Positions 16,643 through 24,408 of a stretch of DNA of 36,822 nucleotides are shown here, in pieces (within the stretch, counting starts at the first letter, position 1; every line of letters starts with the position of its first letter). The DNA comes from Ruminococcaceae bacterium UBA1236 (GTDB lineage Bacteria > Bacillota > Clostridia > Oscillospirales > Acutalibacteraceae). The stretch lies in NCBI GenBank assembly GCA_002309055.1, contig DBWO01000052.1, positions 38,104-74,925 on the forward strand. Direction: 5' to 3'. Under the pieces are notes generated by a model. The model was given only the letters and a program-made list of their open reading frames with translations, made no database searches and was not told the DNA's origin. Position numbers and translations under genes: made by a program.

Positions 16643-16689
16643 TCCGGCAAAGCGCCGGACGCCTGAAACTGCCCCTCACGGGACCGTTT
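16643..16689 (-). promoter_or_regulatory. Structured 5' leader (two hairpins) of the phosphodiesterase-like gene
   Basis: In the minus-strand RNA the first hairpin is AAACGGTCCC - GTGA - GGGGCAGTTT (16689-16666): 10 pairs with one mismatch and a GNRA-type loop. The second is TCCGGC - GCTTT - GCCGGA (16659-16643). The leader starts near 16690 and the start codon is at 16611. I do not recognise a known riboswitch. Confidence 0.5.
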
Positions 16690-16696
16690 CCGCGTA

Positions 16697-16725
16697 ATTA
16701 TAGCAAAAAACTGCATAATAATCAA
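16697..16725 (-). promoter_or_regulatory. Promoter of the phosphodiesterase/membrane-protein pair
   Basis: On the minus strand TTGATT (16720-16725) and TATAAT (16697-16702) are spaced by 17 bp. Confidence 0.78.
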
Positions 16726-16772
16726 GTCATAATGTAAAACCCGAAATTAATTATTAAATAAATATAAAGAAT

Positions 16773-16794
16773 CCCCTTTCTTCGCGGAAAGGGG
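16773..16794 (-). terminator. Terminator of the sugar gene cluster
   Basis: CCCCTTTC (16773-16780) pairs with GAAAGGGG (16787-16794). On the minus strand it is followed by ATTCTTTATATTTATT. It lies 23 bp past the GH43-like stop. Confidence 0.85.
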
Positions 16795-16816
16795 AGAGTG
16801 TATATTTACCGTACGG

Positions 16817-17665
16817 TCAAACAATTATTACCCTGTCGCCAGTGTCTTCGGCTTTTTTGAATACGGGGCGCTCGAGGCCGGTTGTGTTGGGTGAATGATA
16901 GGTTATCATCAGACCGTCCGCGGACTCAAAGAACATACCGTGGCCGCCGTCGCTTGTAATTATCGGATCAAGGTGGGTAAGAGCGCCTTTGATGCTGCCC
17001 GAGTCAAAGCGTACGAGGCACTCGGCGTATTTGCCGTTTACAGAGGTTGACCATATCATAAAGAGCTTGCCGCTTTTGCTTCTGAACATAAACGGGCCGT
17101 CGGTTACATAGTGTTCGCCCTCCGGCTTCGGCTCGATATAAAACGGGTCGGATCCGCTGAAAAGGAAGACGGGCTCGCCCGCCTGCGCGCTTAAATCCGG
17201 GGTGAGGGGGATATAGCAGACCGTGCCGTTGATAATCTGCGTGTGCTCGTGGCAGAAAACGAGATAAGGCACGCCGTCCTCAACATAGAGCGTGCCGTCG
17301 AGGCACTCCCAGCCGTCGGGGGTTACGGCGCCGTCGCTGTATTTTTCAAACGGACCGAGCGGCGAATCCGCCTTGAGCACATAGGTTCCCCTGAGGCCGT
17401 TTTCCTGCAGGAAGGTCGCAAACATATAGTAGGCGCCGCAGTATTTGTGCACCTCGGGCGCCCAGTTTGAGCCCCTGTTGAGCCCGGCTTTATCCGAGTC
17501 AAAGCACACGCGCGGCTCGCTCCAGGTGACAAGGTCCTCCGATGTGTAAACATCAAAGCCCGCAGTCTGTATGCCGAAATTTCTGCCTCTTGTGCCGTAC
17601 ATATAATATATGCCGCCCTCGCGCAGCACAAACGGGTCTCTTATGTTGATATCCTTAAGTGTCAT
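16817..17665 (-). CDS. Glycoside hydrolase family 43-like protein
   Basis: This is a five-bladed beta-propeller of the GH43 type (282 residues). The base Asp10 is in INIRDPFVL and the second acidic residue Asp123 in ECLDGTLY. At the place where many members have the acid Glu (EGP) this protein reads VTDGPFMF with Asp189; I believe some subfamilies share this, but it leaves activity uncertain. YMYGT and NWAPEVHKY are also family-like. There is no signal peptide, so it acts in the cytoplasm or is exported otherwise. A GGAGGAGA site precedes the ATG. It is the last gene of the sugar cluster, 24 bp after the HddC-GmhB fusion. Confidence 0.82.
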   Translation of the reverse strand: MTLKDINIRDPFVLREGGIYYMYGTRGRNFGIQTAGFDVYTSEDLVTWSEPRVCFDSDKAGLNRGSNWAPEVHKYCGAYYMFATFLQENGLRGTYVLKADSPLGPFEKYSDGAVTPDGWECLDGTLYVEDGVPYLVFCHEHTQIINGTVCYIPLTPDLSAQAGEPVFLFSGSDPFYIEPKPEGEHYVTDGPFMFRSKSGKLFMIWSTSVNGKYAECLVRFDSGSIKGALTHLDPIITSDGGHGMFFESADGLMITYHSPNTTGLERPVFKKAEDTGDRVIIV

Positions 17666-17689
17666 ATTTTCTCCTCCGTATATGTCAAA

Positions 17690-18973
17690 TCAAAGTGTTT
17701 TCGTGAATGAGAGCAGGTCGGGGTAATCAGCGAGCCCCTGCGCCGCTTCTTCATATTTGCCGCAGGAGAGCAGAATTCCTCTGCATCCCGCGTTAACGGC
17801 CGTCTCTCTGTCGCGCACGGAATCGCCGACCATAAAACTTTCGGCAAGGTCAATGTTCATTTCCCGAGCCGCCTTCAGAAGCATACCGGGGGCGGGCTTT
17901 CTGCACTCGCATACGGTTTTGAATTCCGCTCTCTCACCGGGGAATCCGCCGTCCGGATGATGCGGGCAGAAATAAAGGCGGTCTATGAACGCGCCCTCTC
18001 TGCCGAGCAGGGTTTCAAGCCGCGCGTTAATCGCGGCGAGCTCCTCAAAGGTGCATTCGCCCCTCGCAATGACCGCCTGGTTAGTGGCAATCACGGCGAG
18101 CATTCCCGTTTCGTTTATCTTTTTCACCGCTTCAGCCGCTCCGGGCAGAAGCTCAATATCACCGGGGTTTGTGATATAGCCCTTGTAAACATTAATCGTG
18201 CCGTCGCGGTCAAGGAAAACAGCTTTTTGCTTACGGCTCAGATTCCTCATTGCCGGTATGCCGCGGCTTATATCTTCCTCCGCTTTTCTCAGGCGCTCCG
18301 GGGTGCCCATATCGTGAACATATTCGGTGCATCTGTAAGCGTAAACCCCGCCGTTTTCGCACGCAGGGGCGAGTATGTCGCGGTCAAGGTCTGCCGCGCC
18401 CGAAATGTTAAGCGTTTCGAGAAAACGGCGTGAAAAGAGCTGAATTCCGGCGTTTGAAAGGTTTGCGTAATCGCCGCTTTTCTGCTCCTTCGGCACGAAT
18501 TTCAGAATTCTGCCGTCACCGTCCGCTACAATTGCCGTGCTGTCCGCCAGGTGTGAATTCGGATGAGCGAGCACGGTGATGAGCGCGCCCTTTTTGCGGT
18601 GATAATCGAGCATAAGAGAGAGCGTGAAATCAAAGACAAGGTCGCCCGAGCAAAGCAAAACATCCTCCGAAACGGGTAAGAGAGGCAGAGCCCCGCCCGT
18701 GCCGAGAGGAGTGGTTTCTTCAAAATATGATATTTTTACACCGAAGCGGGAGCCGTCCGAAAAATGCTCTTTTATTCTCCCGCCGAGGTGGCCGATGACT
18801 ATTGTGATGTCGGTTATACCCTCGCGCGAGAGTACTTCAATCTGGCGCTCGAGCACGGGTTTGCCGCACACGTTAACAAGAGGCTTCGGGATTTCCCCGC
18901 CGATTCCGGCGAGTCTTGTGCCCCTGCCCCCCGCAAGTATTACCGCTTTTATTCCGTCAGGTTTCATTTTCAT
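17690..18973 (-). CDS. Fusion: HddC-like heptose-1-phosphate guanylyltransferase + GmhB-like heptose-1,7-bisphosphate 7-phosphatase
   Basis: Residues 1 to about 235 are a sugar-1-phosphate nucleotidyltransferase (VILAGGRGTRLAGIGGEIPK, PLGTGGALPLL, CSGDLVFDF). Residues about 248-427 are a HAD phosphatase of GmhB type with Asp255/Asp257 (FLDRDGTIN), a zinc site from Cys336, His338, Cys355 and Cys357 (CPHH and CECRKP), and MVGDSVRDRE. With the neighbouring kinase this gives phosphatase and guanylyltransferase steps to GDP-D-glycero-alpha-D-manno-heptose. The sugar and nucleotide specificity is inferred from the company of HddA. The start overlaps the end of the kinase gene by 17 bp. Confidence 0.85.
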   Translation of the reverse strand: MKMKPDGIKAVILAGGRGTRLAGIGGEIPKPLVNVCGKPVLERQIEVLSREGITDITIVIGHLGGRIKEHFSDGSRFGVKISYFEETTPLGTGGALPLLPVSEDVLLCSGDLVFDFTLSLMLDYHRKKGALITVLAHPNSHLADSTAIVADGDGRILKFVPKEQKSGDYANLSNAGIQLFSRRFLETLNISGAADLDRDILAPACENGGVYAYRCTEYVHDMGTPERLRKAEEDISRGIPAMRNLSRKQKAVFLDRDGTINVYKGYITNPGDIELLPGAAEAVKKINETGMLAVIATNQAVIARGECTFEELAAINARLETLLGREGAFIDRLYFCPHHPDGGFPGERAEFKTVCECRKPAPGMLLKAAREMNIDLAESFMVGDSVRDRETAVNAGCRGILLSCGKYEEAAQGLADYPDLLSFTKTL

Positions 18974-19934
18974 ACATCAGCATACATCCACTTTTTTCAA
19001 AGCCGAAGTGAACAAAATCAAATTCCGGGAGCGCCTCGCGCACATTGCCCTGCTCCTTTGCGGGTACATAGAGCAGCATATATCCGCCGCCGCCCGCGCC
19101 GAGAATCTTGCCGCCGATTGCGCCGCTCTCCTTGGCTCTCGCGTAAATGCGGTCAATTTCGCTTGTCGAAATATCATCCGAAAGGCGTTTTTTCAGCTCC
19201 CACGAATGGTCGAGCATATATCCGATATCGTCAAGGTCGCCGTGCAGAATCGTTTTCTGCGCCTCGTCAACGATTGATTTCATCTCGTGCAGATAGGGCA
19301 GGGTAGAGGGTATGTTTGCCTGCTGTGTTTTCGCTACCTCGCCCGAAAAATGAGCGAAGCCCGTGAACATGAGCATAAGGTTGCTTCTGAATTCCTTTGC
19401 CCTGAGCGGCGTGATTTTAAGGGGCTCAACCCTGTAGCCGTCTGCGTCGAAACAGTATCTGTTGAATCCGCCGAAAGCGGAGGCAAGCTGGTCCTGCACG
19501 CCGCCCGCTTCATCGCACATCACTCTTTCAAGGTAAATCGCTTCCTCGGCGATTTCCATTGTGCCGGGGTATTCGCCCCTCATCGCGTGAAGGCCCTGAA
19601 CGAGAGCAACCGCGAAGGCGGAGCTTGAGCCGATGCCCGAGCACGCGGGAAGGTCGGCGTCGTAAGAGAGCTGAATGCCGCTGTATGGAATGCGCGTGAG
19701 AGCCGCCCTCACAAGCGGATGCCGGAGCTCAGATACATCGTTGAATCTTTCAATCTTTGAATATGTGAACTGGTTTTTATAGTCAAAAAGCTGAGGCAGG
19801 TCGCGCATTGTCAGGAAGCAATACTTATCTATGGTGGCAGATATGACACTGCCGCCGTATTTTGTGAAGTATTCGCTGAAATCCGTGCCTCCGCCGAAAA
19901 AGGAGATGCGGAAAGGCGCCCTGACTATGAGCAT
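18957..19934 (-). CDS. hddA: GHMP kinase, D-glycero-alpha-D-manno-heptose 7-phosphate kinase-like
   Basis: The 325-residue kinase begins with VRAPFRISFFGGGTD, has the GHMP ATP-loop PACSGIGSSSAFAVA and the C-terminal GAIGGKILGAGGGGYMLLY, all typical of HddA. HddA phosphorylates heptose 7-phosphate at C1. The GmhA isomerase that makes its substrate from sedoheptulose 7-phosphate is not in the window. Other GHMP sugar kinases (for example fucokinase-like) are a lesser alternative. It overlaps both neighbours by 10-17 bp. Confidence 0.85.
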   Translation of the reverse strand: MLIVRAPFRISFFGGGTDFSEYFTKYGGSVISATIDKYCFLTMRDLPQLFDYKNQFTYSKIERFNDVSELRHPLVRAALTRIPYSGIQLSYDADLPACSGIGSSSAFAVALVQGLHAMRGEYPGTMEIAEEAIYLERVMCDEAGGVQDQLASAFGGFNRYCFDADGYRVEPLKITPLRAKEFRSNLMLMFTGFAHFSGEVAKTQQANIPSTLPYLHEMKSIVDEAQKTILHGDLDDIGYMLDHSWELKKRLSDDISTSEIDRIYARAKESGAIGGKILGAGGGGYMLLYVPAKEQGNVREALPEFDFVHFGFEKSGCMLMYENET

Positions 19935-20821
19935 ATAATATCCTCCGTGGTTATTTCTTTGATGCCGAGCAGATTTTTGATGAGCGTGTTGCCCATAACG
20001 GAATTATCGGACCTTCCGTCCTTAAAGAATTTATGCCCCTCTTCGAATGAAATGGGTTTTATCTGCTCCGGGTCCGCCCCGGTTTTTTCCGCGGCGATAA
20101 GCCCCGATTCATATTTGGTGTACGCCCTGTCGCCCGCGATATTTATCACCTGCGGCAGGCTTGATTTTTCAAGCTGTGAAAGGCGAATGAGAAGCTTCGC
20201 GGCGCAGTCAAAGGTGAGCACATTGCGCCTCATGCCGTCAATCATCTCAACCGTTTCGCCGTTTTTGAGCTTAAGAGCGACATTGTCGTAAAAGCTCCTT
20301 TTGCCGGGCACGAGCGACGGCCCCCACATAAAGGGCAGGCGCGCGGCGGTGAAGCCGTTGTCTGCCGCGATTCTTTCACCCTCAAGCTTCTGCCTGCCGT
20401 ATTCGTTGACAGGCTTAAGGTGAGCGCTTTTTTCGTAAAACACGCTTTCGCCCTGCGGATTCTCGCCGTAAACGCAGTCCGTTGAGGCGAAAAAAAGCTT
20501 TTCGATGCCGGGCATAAGAGAAAGAAAACTTTCAAAACCCTTTAAATTCGTTTGCGCCGCGAGGGCGGGGTTTTCAAACACCTTGTCAATGTTGTGCTGC
20601 GCCGCGAGGTAAAAAACGGTGAGTTTTTCGCCCGCGGTGAGCTCTGCGAGAGAAGCAATATCTTCCGGCTTCGTAACATCGCACACGGCAAATTCCGCTC
20701 CCGCGACAGACGGGGCGTTTGCCATGTCCCTCACGGTGCAGAGCACTTTTTCATTTGTCATTTGCAGGGCATTACGGGCAATATATGAGCCCAGGAAGCC
20801 GCAGCCGACAACCAGAATCAT
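19925..20821 (-). CDS. SDR-family sugar nucleotide epimerase/reductase
   Basis: This is an extended short-chain dehydrogenase (298 residues) with the NAD(P) loop VVGCGFLGSYIA near the N terminus, the AAQHNID segment, STDCVYGENPQG and the catalytic Tyr-x-x-x-Lys in NEYGRQKLEGE. The pattern is closest to RmlD-like reductases or 4,6-dehydratase relatives. Its role is probably a reduction or epimerisation of a nucleotide-linked sugar in this cluster; the exact reaction cannot be read from sequence. It lies 4 bp after the radical SAM gene. Confidence 0.8.
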   Translation of the reverse strand: MILVVGCGFLGSYIARNALQMTNEKVLCTVRDMANAPSVAGAEFAVCDVTKPEDIASLAELTAGEKLTVFYLAAQHNIDKVFENPALAAQTNLKGFESFLSLMPGIEKLFFASTDCVYGENPQGESVFYEKSAHLKPVNEYGRQKLEGERIAADNGFTAARLPFMWGPSLVPGKRSFYDNVALKLKNGETVEMIDGMRRNVLTFDCAAKLLIRLSQLEKSSLPQVINIAGDRAYTKYESGLIAAEKTGADPEQIKPISFEEGHKFFKDGRSDNSVMGNTLIKNLLGIKEITTEDIICS

Positions 20822-20825
20822 CCGT

Positions 20826-22733
20826 TTACCTCTCGATTGTTACTTCGTTTTTGCCGTAGGTCGTTCTGCCTCTGCGCCTGCCGAACCACACGGTTTCTTT
20901 CGCGTATTCCGCAACGCTGTCAAACACGGCGTAGGGCTTAATGACCATAGCGCAGCTGACCTTTTCGAGCGGGGGCGTTTCGCCTTTTATAATCGCGTCA
21001 AAATAGCTGTAAAGGTCGTATCCGAGCTGCGTTCTGCTTTCGCCGTCGCCCGGTTTTCTGAGTATCGCGCGCTGATAGGCGAGCAGAGAGGGGAATACAT
21101 CTTCATCAATGTCATACTGCTTTATGTAGGGCAGGAGCTCGCTCATATATTCGTCAAAGCGGGTCACCGCCTCAAGGAAGGCGCCCTCCTCAAAGAACCA
21201 GGTGACGTGCCCGAACTCCGGCTTGTGATAGTTCCAGTCGCCCGCGAGAGAACTGTCATATTTTTCGCGGAAAACCTCAAACAGGTCGTGAATTATGCCG
21301 CTTCCCTCCATTATGTAAGAGAGCAGACCGTTATAAAAATCATAGTATCTCACGCCCTTTTCGGTGTAGAGATATATCGCGATGAATCTCAGGAAGCCGA
21401 GGCTGTGAAAGCACTGCGAGCACACGGAAAAGAGGTTTGAATACACCCAGTCGTCGCGGTTCATTGTAGCCGTTGAGCGCACCAGATAGGAGTATTCGGG
21501 TATCTCCTCGTTTTTGTCGGGCGCGCTGTGAATGTGATTGAAACCGACCTTGATAACCTCAATGCCGTTTTCCTTTATGTATTCGGGGCGGGAGAGGTCG
21601 GAATTCGGGAGCACCTCGCAGTGATAAACGCTCAGCGAATTGTGCTGACCGTTTTCCATCAGCTTGCAGATACCCTCGCAGAAGCTCTCCTTCGTTTCGC
21701 CGGGAAGGCCGAGGATGAGTTCGGAATAGGTCGGAATACCCGCCTCGTTGTATTTTTTCATCAGGGCGGAAAAATGCTCCATCGTGAGATTTTTTCTGCC
21801 GATTTTTTCGAGCGCGGCGTCGCTTAAGGTCTGATAGGCCATAGTCGCGCCCTTGTCCATACCCACGCTGTTGAGCAGGCTGCAGATTCTGAAAACGCGG
21901 TCCGCGCTGTTTTTCTCATAGCAGGGCCTGAACACCTGCGGAAATCCCGTTTTTTTCTTTGCCGCCACAAGCGCCTCGGCAATCTCATAATCGCGCTCAA
22001 ACATGCCGAAGTTTGAATCCGCGCAGAAGCAGTAGGCGATTTTATGCTCCGACAGCCAGGCGATTTCGCCGAGCACTTTCTCCATCGGGAAAAACCTCAT
22101 CTTTTTGCCCGTGACCCAGTCGCAGTAGGCGCAGGAATAGGGGCAGCCCCTGTTTGTTTCAAGCACGCTCAGGAATTCCGTGCCGGGGTTTTCCTCAATT
22201 ATGCGGTCAAACACGCCCGTAAGATAGGGCGAGGGGTAATCAATATCTTTGCTCACGGGGCAGCTTTTTTCCGCGCGCACGGTTTTGCCGTCTTTGCGGT
22301 ATGCCGCCTGCGGCACTTTGCCGATATCGCCCGAGGGCAGGTTTCTCAGAAGCTCCGCAAAAACCGTTTCACCCTCGCCGAAGGTGAGAATGTCGATATA
22401 ACTCTCGGTGTCAAGCAGGTCGGAATCCACATCCACGCTGTGACCGCCGAAGGTGACAATGCACCCGGGGTATTTCTCTTTTACCGCTTTCGCGAGCGCT
22501 TTGTTATACTCCATATTCCACACGCTGCACGAAAACGCGACAATATACGGCTGCTCGATTTTGCTCAGGGCATCCGCTATTTTCTCGCGCCTGAAGATGA
22601 TGCGCGGAAATTCATATTCTGTTTTTATGTCGGGCTGAGCAAGGCAGTTCGCGATGATTGTGCCTGCCGCGTAGGGCAGGTAAACCGAGCCGTCAAACTC
22701 AAACCCCACCTGAACAAAATATACCTTTTTCAT
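20826..22733 (-). CDS. B12-binding-domain radical SAM enzyme
   Basis: The 635-residue protein has an N-terminal cobalamin-binding-like Rossmann domain (about 1-135: AFSCSVWNMEYNKAL, IVTFGGHSVD, ILTFGEGE). The radical SAM core has the cluster motif Cys197-x3-Cys201-x2-Cys204 (NRGCPYSCAYCDW), followed by ADSNFGMF and LILGLPGETKESF. A long helical C-terminal part (about 430-635) is specific to this type. The cobalamin-binding D-x-H-x-x-G motif is not obvious. Such enzymes often methylate unactivated carbon or rearrange substrates. Its place between sugar genes suggests work on the glycan or a lipid carrier, which is inference. Confidence 0.85.
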   Translation of the reverse strand: MKKVYFVQVGFEFDGSVYLPYAAGTIIANCLAQPDIKTEYEFPRIIFRREKIADALSKIEQPYIVAFSCSVWNMEYNKALAKAVKEKYPGCIVTFGGHSVDVDSDLLDTESYIDILTFGEGETVFAELLRNLPSGDIGKVPQAAYRKDGKTVRAEKSCPVSKDIDYPSPYLTGVFDRIIEENPGTEFLSVLETNRGCPYSCAYCDWVTGKKMRFFPMEKVLGEIAWLSEHKIAYCFCADSNFGMFERDYEIAEALVAAKKKTGFPQVFRPCYEKNSADRVFRICSLLNSVGMDKGATMAYQTLSDAALEKIGRKNLTMEHFSALMKKYNEAGIPTYSELILGLPGETKESFCEGICKLMENGQHNSLSVYHCEVLPNSDLSRPEYIKENGIEVIKVGFNHIHSAPDKNEEIPEYSYLVRSTATMNRDDWVYSNLFSVCSQCFHSLGFLRFIAIYLYTEKGVRYYDFYNGLLSYIMEGSGIIHDLFEVFREKYDSSLAGDWNYHKPEFGHVTWFFEEGAFLEAVTRFDEYMSELLPYIKQYDIDEDVFPSLLAYQRAILRKPGDGESRTQLGYDLYSYFDAIIKGETPPLEKVSCAMVIKPYAVFDSVAEYAKETVWFGRRRGRTTYGKNEVTIER

Positions 22734-22757
22734 TGCTTCCTCGTGCGGTTTGTGAAA

Positions 22758-23132
22758 TCAGTCTGTGTGTATGTCCTTTGTGCCGTCGTCCTTTTCAACC
22801 TTTTCGGTGTAGAGGGCGACAAGATAAGTGTCCTCAAGGTATTCGAATGTGTGGCGTACGCCGCGCGTTATGATGAACATATCACCGCGCCCGAAGGTTT
22901 TTTCTTCTCTTTCGTCCCCGAGGCAGGCGGTCACTTTAACCCTGCCCTGCGCCACAAAAAACGCCTCGTCTGTGTCAAGGTGATAGTGCATGTTGCCGCG
23001 CACCATACCTTTTTTTGTGAAAACGCAGTTAACCTGTTTGTAACCGTCGCTGACTATCTGCGTTAAAGTGCCTCTCTCGTCGTTGAAGGCAAAATCGGGC
23101 TCAGCGGTTCTGATAAGCATAGTTTCACACAT
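22758..23132 (-). CDS. Cupin-domain protein (sugar-modifying type)
   Basis: This is a small single cupin of 124 residues. Motif one is MHYHLDTDEAFFVAQG with two His and one Glu, and motif two is RGVRHTFEYLEDTYLV. The N-terminal DERGTLTQIV and GMVRGNMHYH resemble the cupin part of CapF-like and WxcM/FdtA-like nucleotide-sugar isomerases. Placement beside an SDR gene fits an epimerase or isomerase role. The start at 23132 overlaps the upstream gene by 8 bp; the ATG at 23120 is an alternative, and neither has an ideal ribosome site. Confidence 0.75.
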   Translation of the reverse strand: MCETMLIRTAEPDFAFNDERGTLTQIVSDGYKQVNCVFTKKGMVRGNMHYHLDTDEAFFVAQGRVKVTACLGDEREEKTFGRGDMFIITRGVRHTFEYLEDTYLVALYTEKVEKDDGTKDIHTD

Positions 23133-24060
23133 TCCCGTAAAAAGAATTTTTGATAACCGAATATGTTTTTATCAGCTCGGCGATGCCGTCCTCAAGTGTG
23201 TAGGAGGTGCGGTAGCCGAGGCTTTCGATTTTTTCGTTTGACACAATATAGTTGCGCTTGTCGGGGTCCGAATCCACGGGGCTTTCGAGGTAAGTGAACT
23301 GCGGAATCTGCTCCTTGATTAAAGCGCAAAGCTCCAGCTTTGAGATGTTTGCGGTGCTGAGACCGCAGTTAAAGGTCTGCCCGCGCATTCTGTCAAAGTT
23401 GTCAATTGCGAACATAAACGCCGCCGCGGCATCTCTCACGTGCAGGAAATTGCGCTTGAAATCGCCCTCGAACACCACCGTGAAGCGGTCGAAAACCGCG
23501 CGGTAAACAAAGTCATTCACCAGAAGGTCGGTCCTCATGCGCGGGGACGCGCCGAAGAGGGTGGCGAAGCGGAAGGTGACGGAGTTGCCCGCCTCGAGCA
23601 CGGCCTTTTCCGCCGCCATCTTAGTCTGCCCGTAGAGCGAAATGGGGGCAATCGGAGACTCCTCCGTGCAGTATTCCTGCCCCTGGCCGAGGCCGTAGCC
23701 GCTGTTTGTGCAGGGGAAAATCACCTTCTGCGACTTGTCGCGAAGGCGCAGAATCAGCTCAACCGCCTCAAGGTTAACGGTCCTTGCCGCTGTCTTGTCC
23801 TTAAGGCACGCCGGGAAGCCGACTATCGCGGCGAGCGGTATGATAATATCCTGCCCGGCGAGGGCTTTTTTCACGGTTTCCTCATCGCGGCAATCGCCGT
23901 TTATTATTGTGAGGGTTTTATAATTGCAGCAGTCCAGCAGTGACGCCTGCCTGTAAAGAAATGAATCCAGCACCGTCACATTGTGGCCTTTCGCAAGCAG
24001 CCCGGGCACAAGCACCGAGCCGATATATCCGGCACCGCCGGTAATCAGAATATTTGACAT
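23125..24060 (-). CDS. NAD-dependent epimerase/dehydratase (extended SDR)
   Basis: This 311-residue SDR has the NAD loop ILITGGAGYIGSVLV, Asp31-type ribose binding (VLDSF), PLAAIVGFPACLKD, the TNSGYG segment and the catalytic Tyr-x-x-x-Lys in SLYGQTKMAAEKA. NFLHVRDAAAAFMFA is also typical. It probably acts on a nucleotide-activated heptose or a related sugar; the specificity is not readable. It is first in the seven-gene cluster. The best ribosome site (AAAGGTGA) is 26 nt upstream, separated from the ATG by a small perfect hairpin. Confidence 0.85.
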   Translation of the reverse strand: MSNILITGGAGYIGSVLVPGLLAKGHNVTVLDSFLYRQASLLDCCNYKTLTIINGDCRDEETVKKALAGQDIIIPLAAIVGFPACLKDKTAARTVNLEAVELILRLRDKSQKVIFPCTNSGYGLGQGQEYCTEESPIAPISLYGQTKMAAEKAVLEAGNSVTFRFATLFGASPRMRTDLLVNDFVYRAVFDRFTVVFEGDFKRNFLHVRDAAAAFMFAIDNFDRMRGQTFNCGLSTANISKLELCALIKEQIPQFTYLESPVDSDPDKRNYIVSNEKIESLGYRTSYTLEDGIAELIKTYSVIKNSFYGNV

Positions 24061-24111
24061 GGCATAACCGCGGCATACGCCGCTTCACCTTTCCGTGCCG
24101 CTGATGCACAT

Positions 24112-24140
24112 ATATAATCTATTATATAATATCACAACAA
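24112..24140 (-). promoter_or_regulatory. Possible promoter of the sugar cluster
   Basis: On the minus strand TTGTTG (24135-24140) and TTATAT (24112-24117) are 17 bp apart. The region is so AT-rich that other placements are possible. Confidence 0.35.
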
Positions 24141-24284
24141 TAATAAAAAAGCAAATAAAGAAATTTAGGAAAACAAAAGGTTTTTTAGAGAGAGTCCGGG
24201 CGGCAGCGCTCCGCCGCAGCCCCTCCGGTCAGATTGTGCGTTTATCAATACCGGATGTGAGCAAAATCGTAAAAATCTCCCGTG

Positions 24285-24313
24285 TTGCATAATTCAATTC
24301 ATTATGATAAAAT
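24285..24313 (+). promoter_or_regulatory. Promoter of the sigma factor/beta-propeller operon
   Basis: TTGCAT (24285-24290) and TAAAAT (24308-24313) are 17 bp apart. They lie about 95 bp before the start codon. Confidence 0.65.
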
Positions 24314-24408
24314 ACTCCGGAGAATGCCGGGGAAACTGCGTGCTTATAATTATCTCAAATTTTTTTTGAAGCAAATGCAACAAAACCGTGAACAGGCATC
24401 ACTAATCT

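Larger units (their letters stand above)
24061..24408. other. Divergent intergenic region between the sugar cluster and the sigma-factor gene
   Basis: No gene is seen. It holds candidate promoters for both directions and a GC-rich inverted repeat, GGCGG/CCGCC, at 24199-24215. A small hairpin GCGGC-GTAT-GCCGC precedes the minus-strand start codon. The rest is AT-rich with no recognisable feature. Confidence 0.6.

Noticed and set aside
20619..23066. Long plus-strand frames opposite the radical SAM and epimerase genes
   Set aside because: These mirror GC-rich codon structure of the real minus-strand genes; the translated products show no domain.
24199..24215. GC-rich inverted repeat as a terminator between the divergent units
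   Set aside because: No transcription unit ends there and no T-tract follows closely; kept only as part of the intergenic description.
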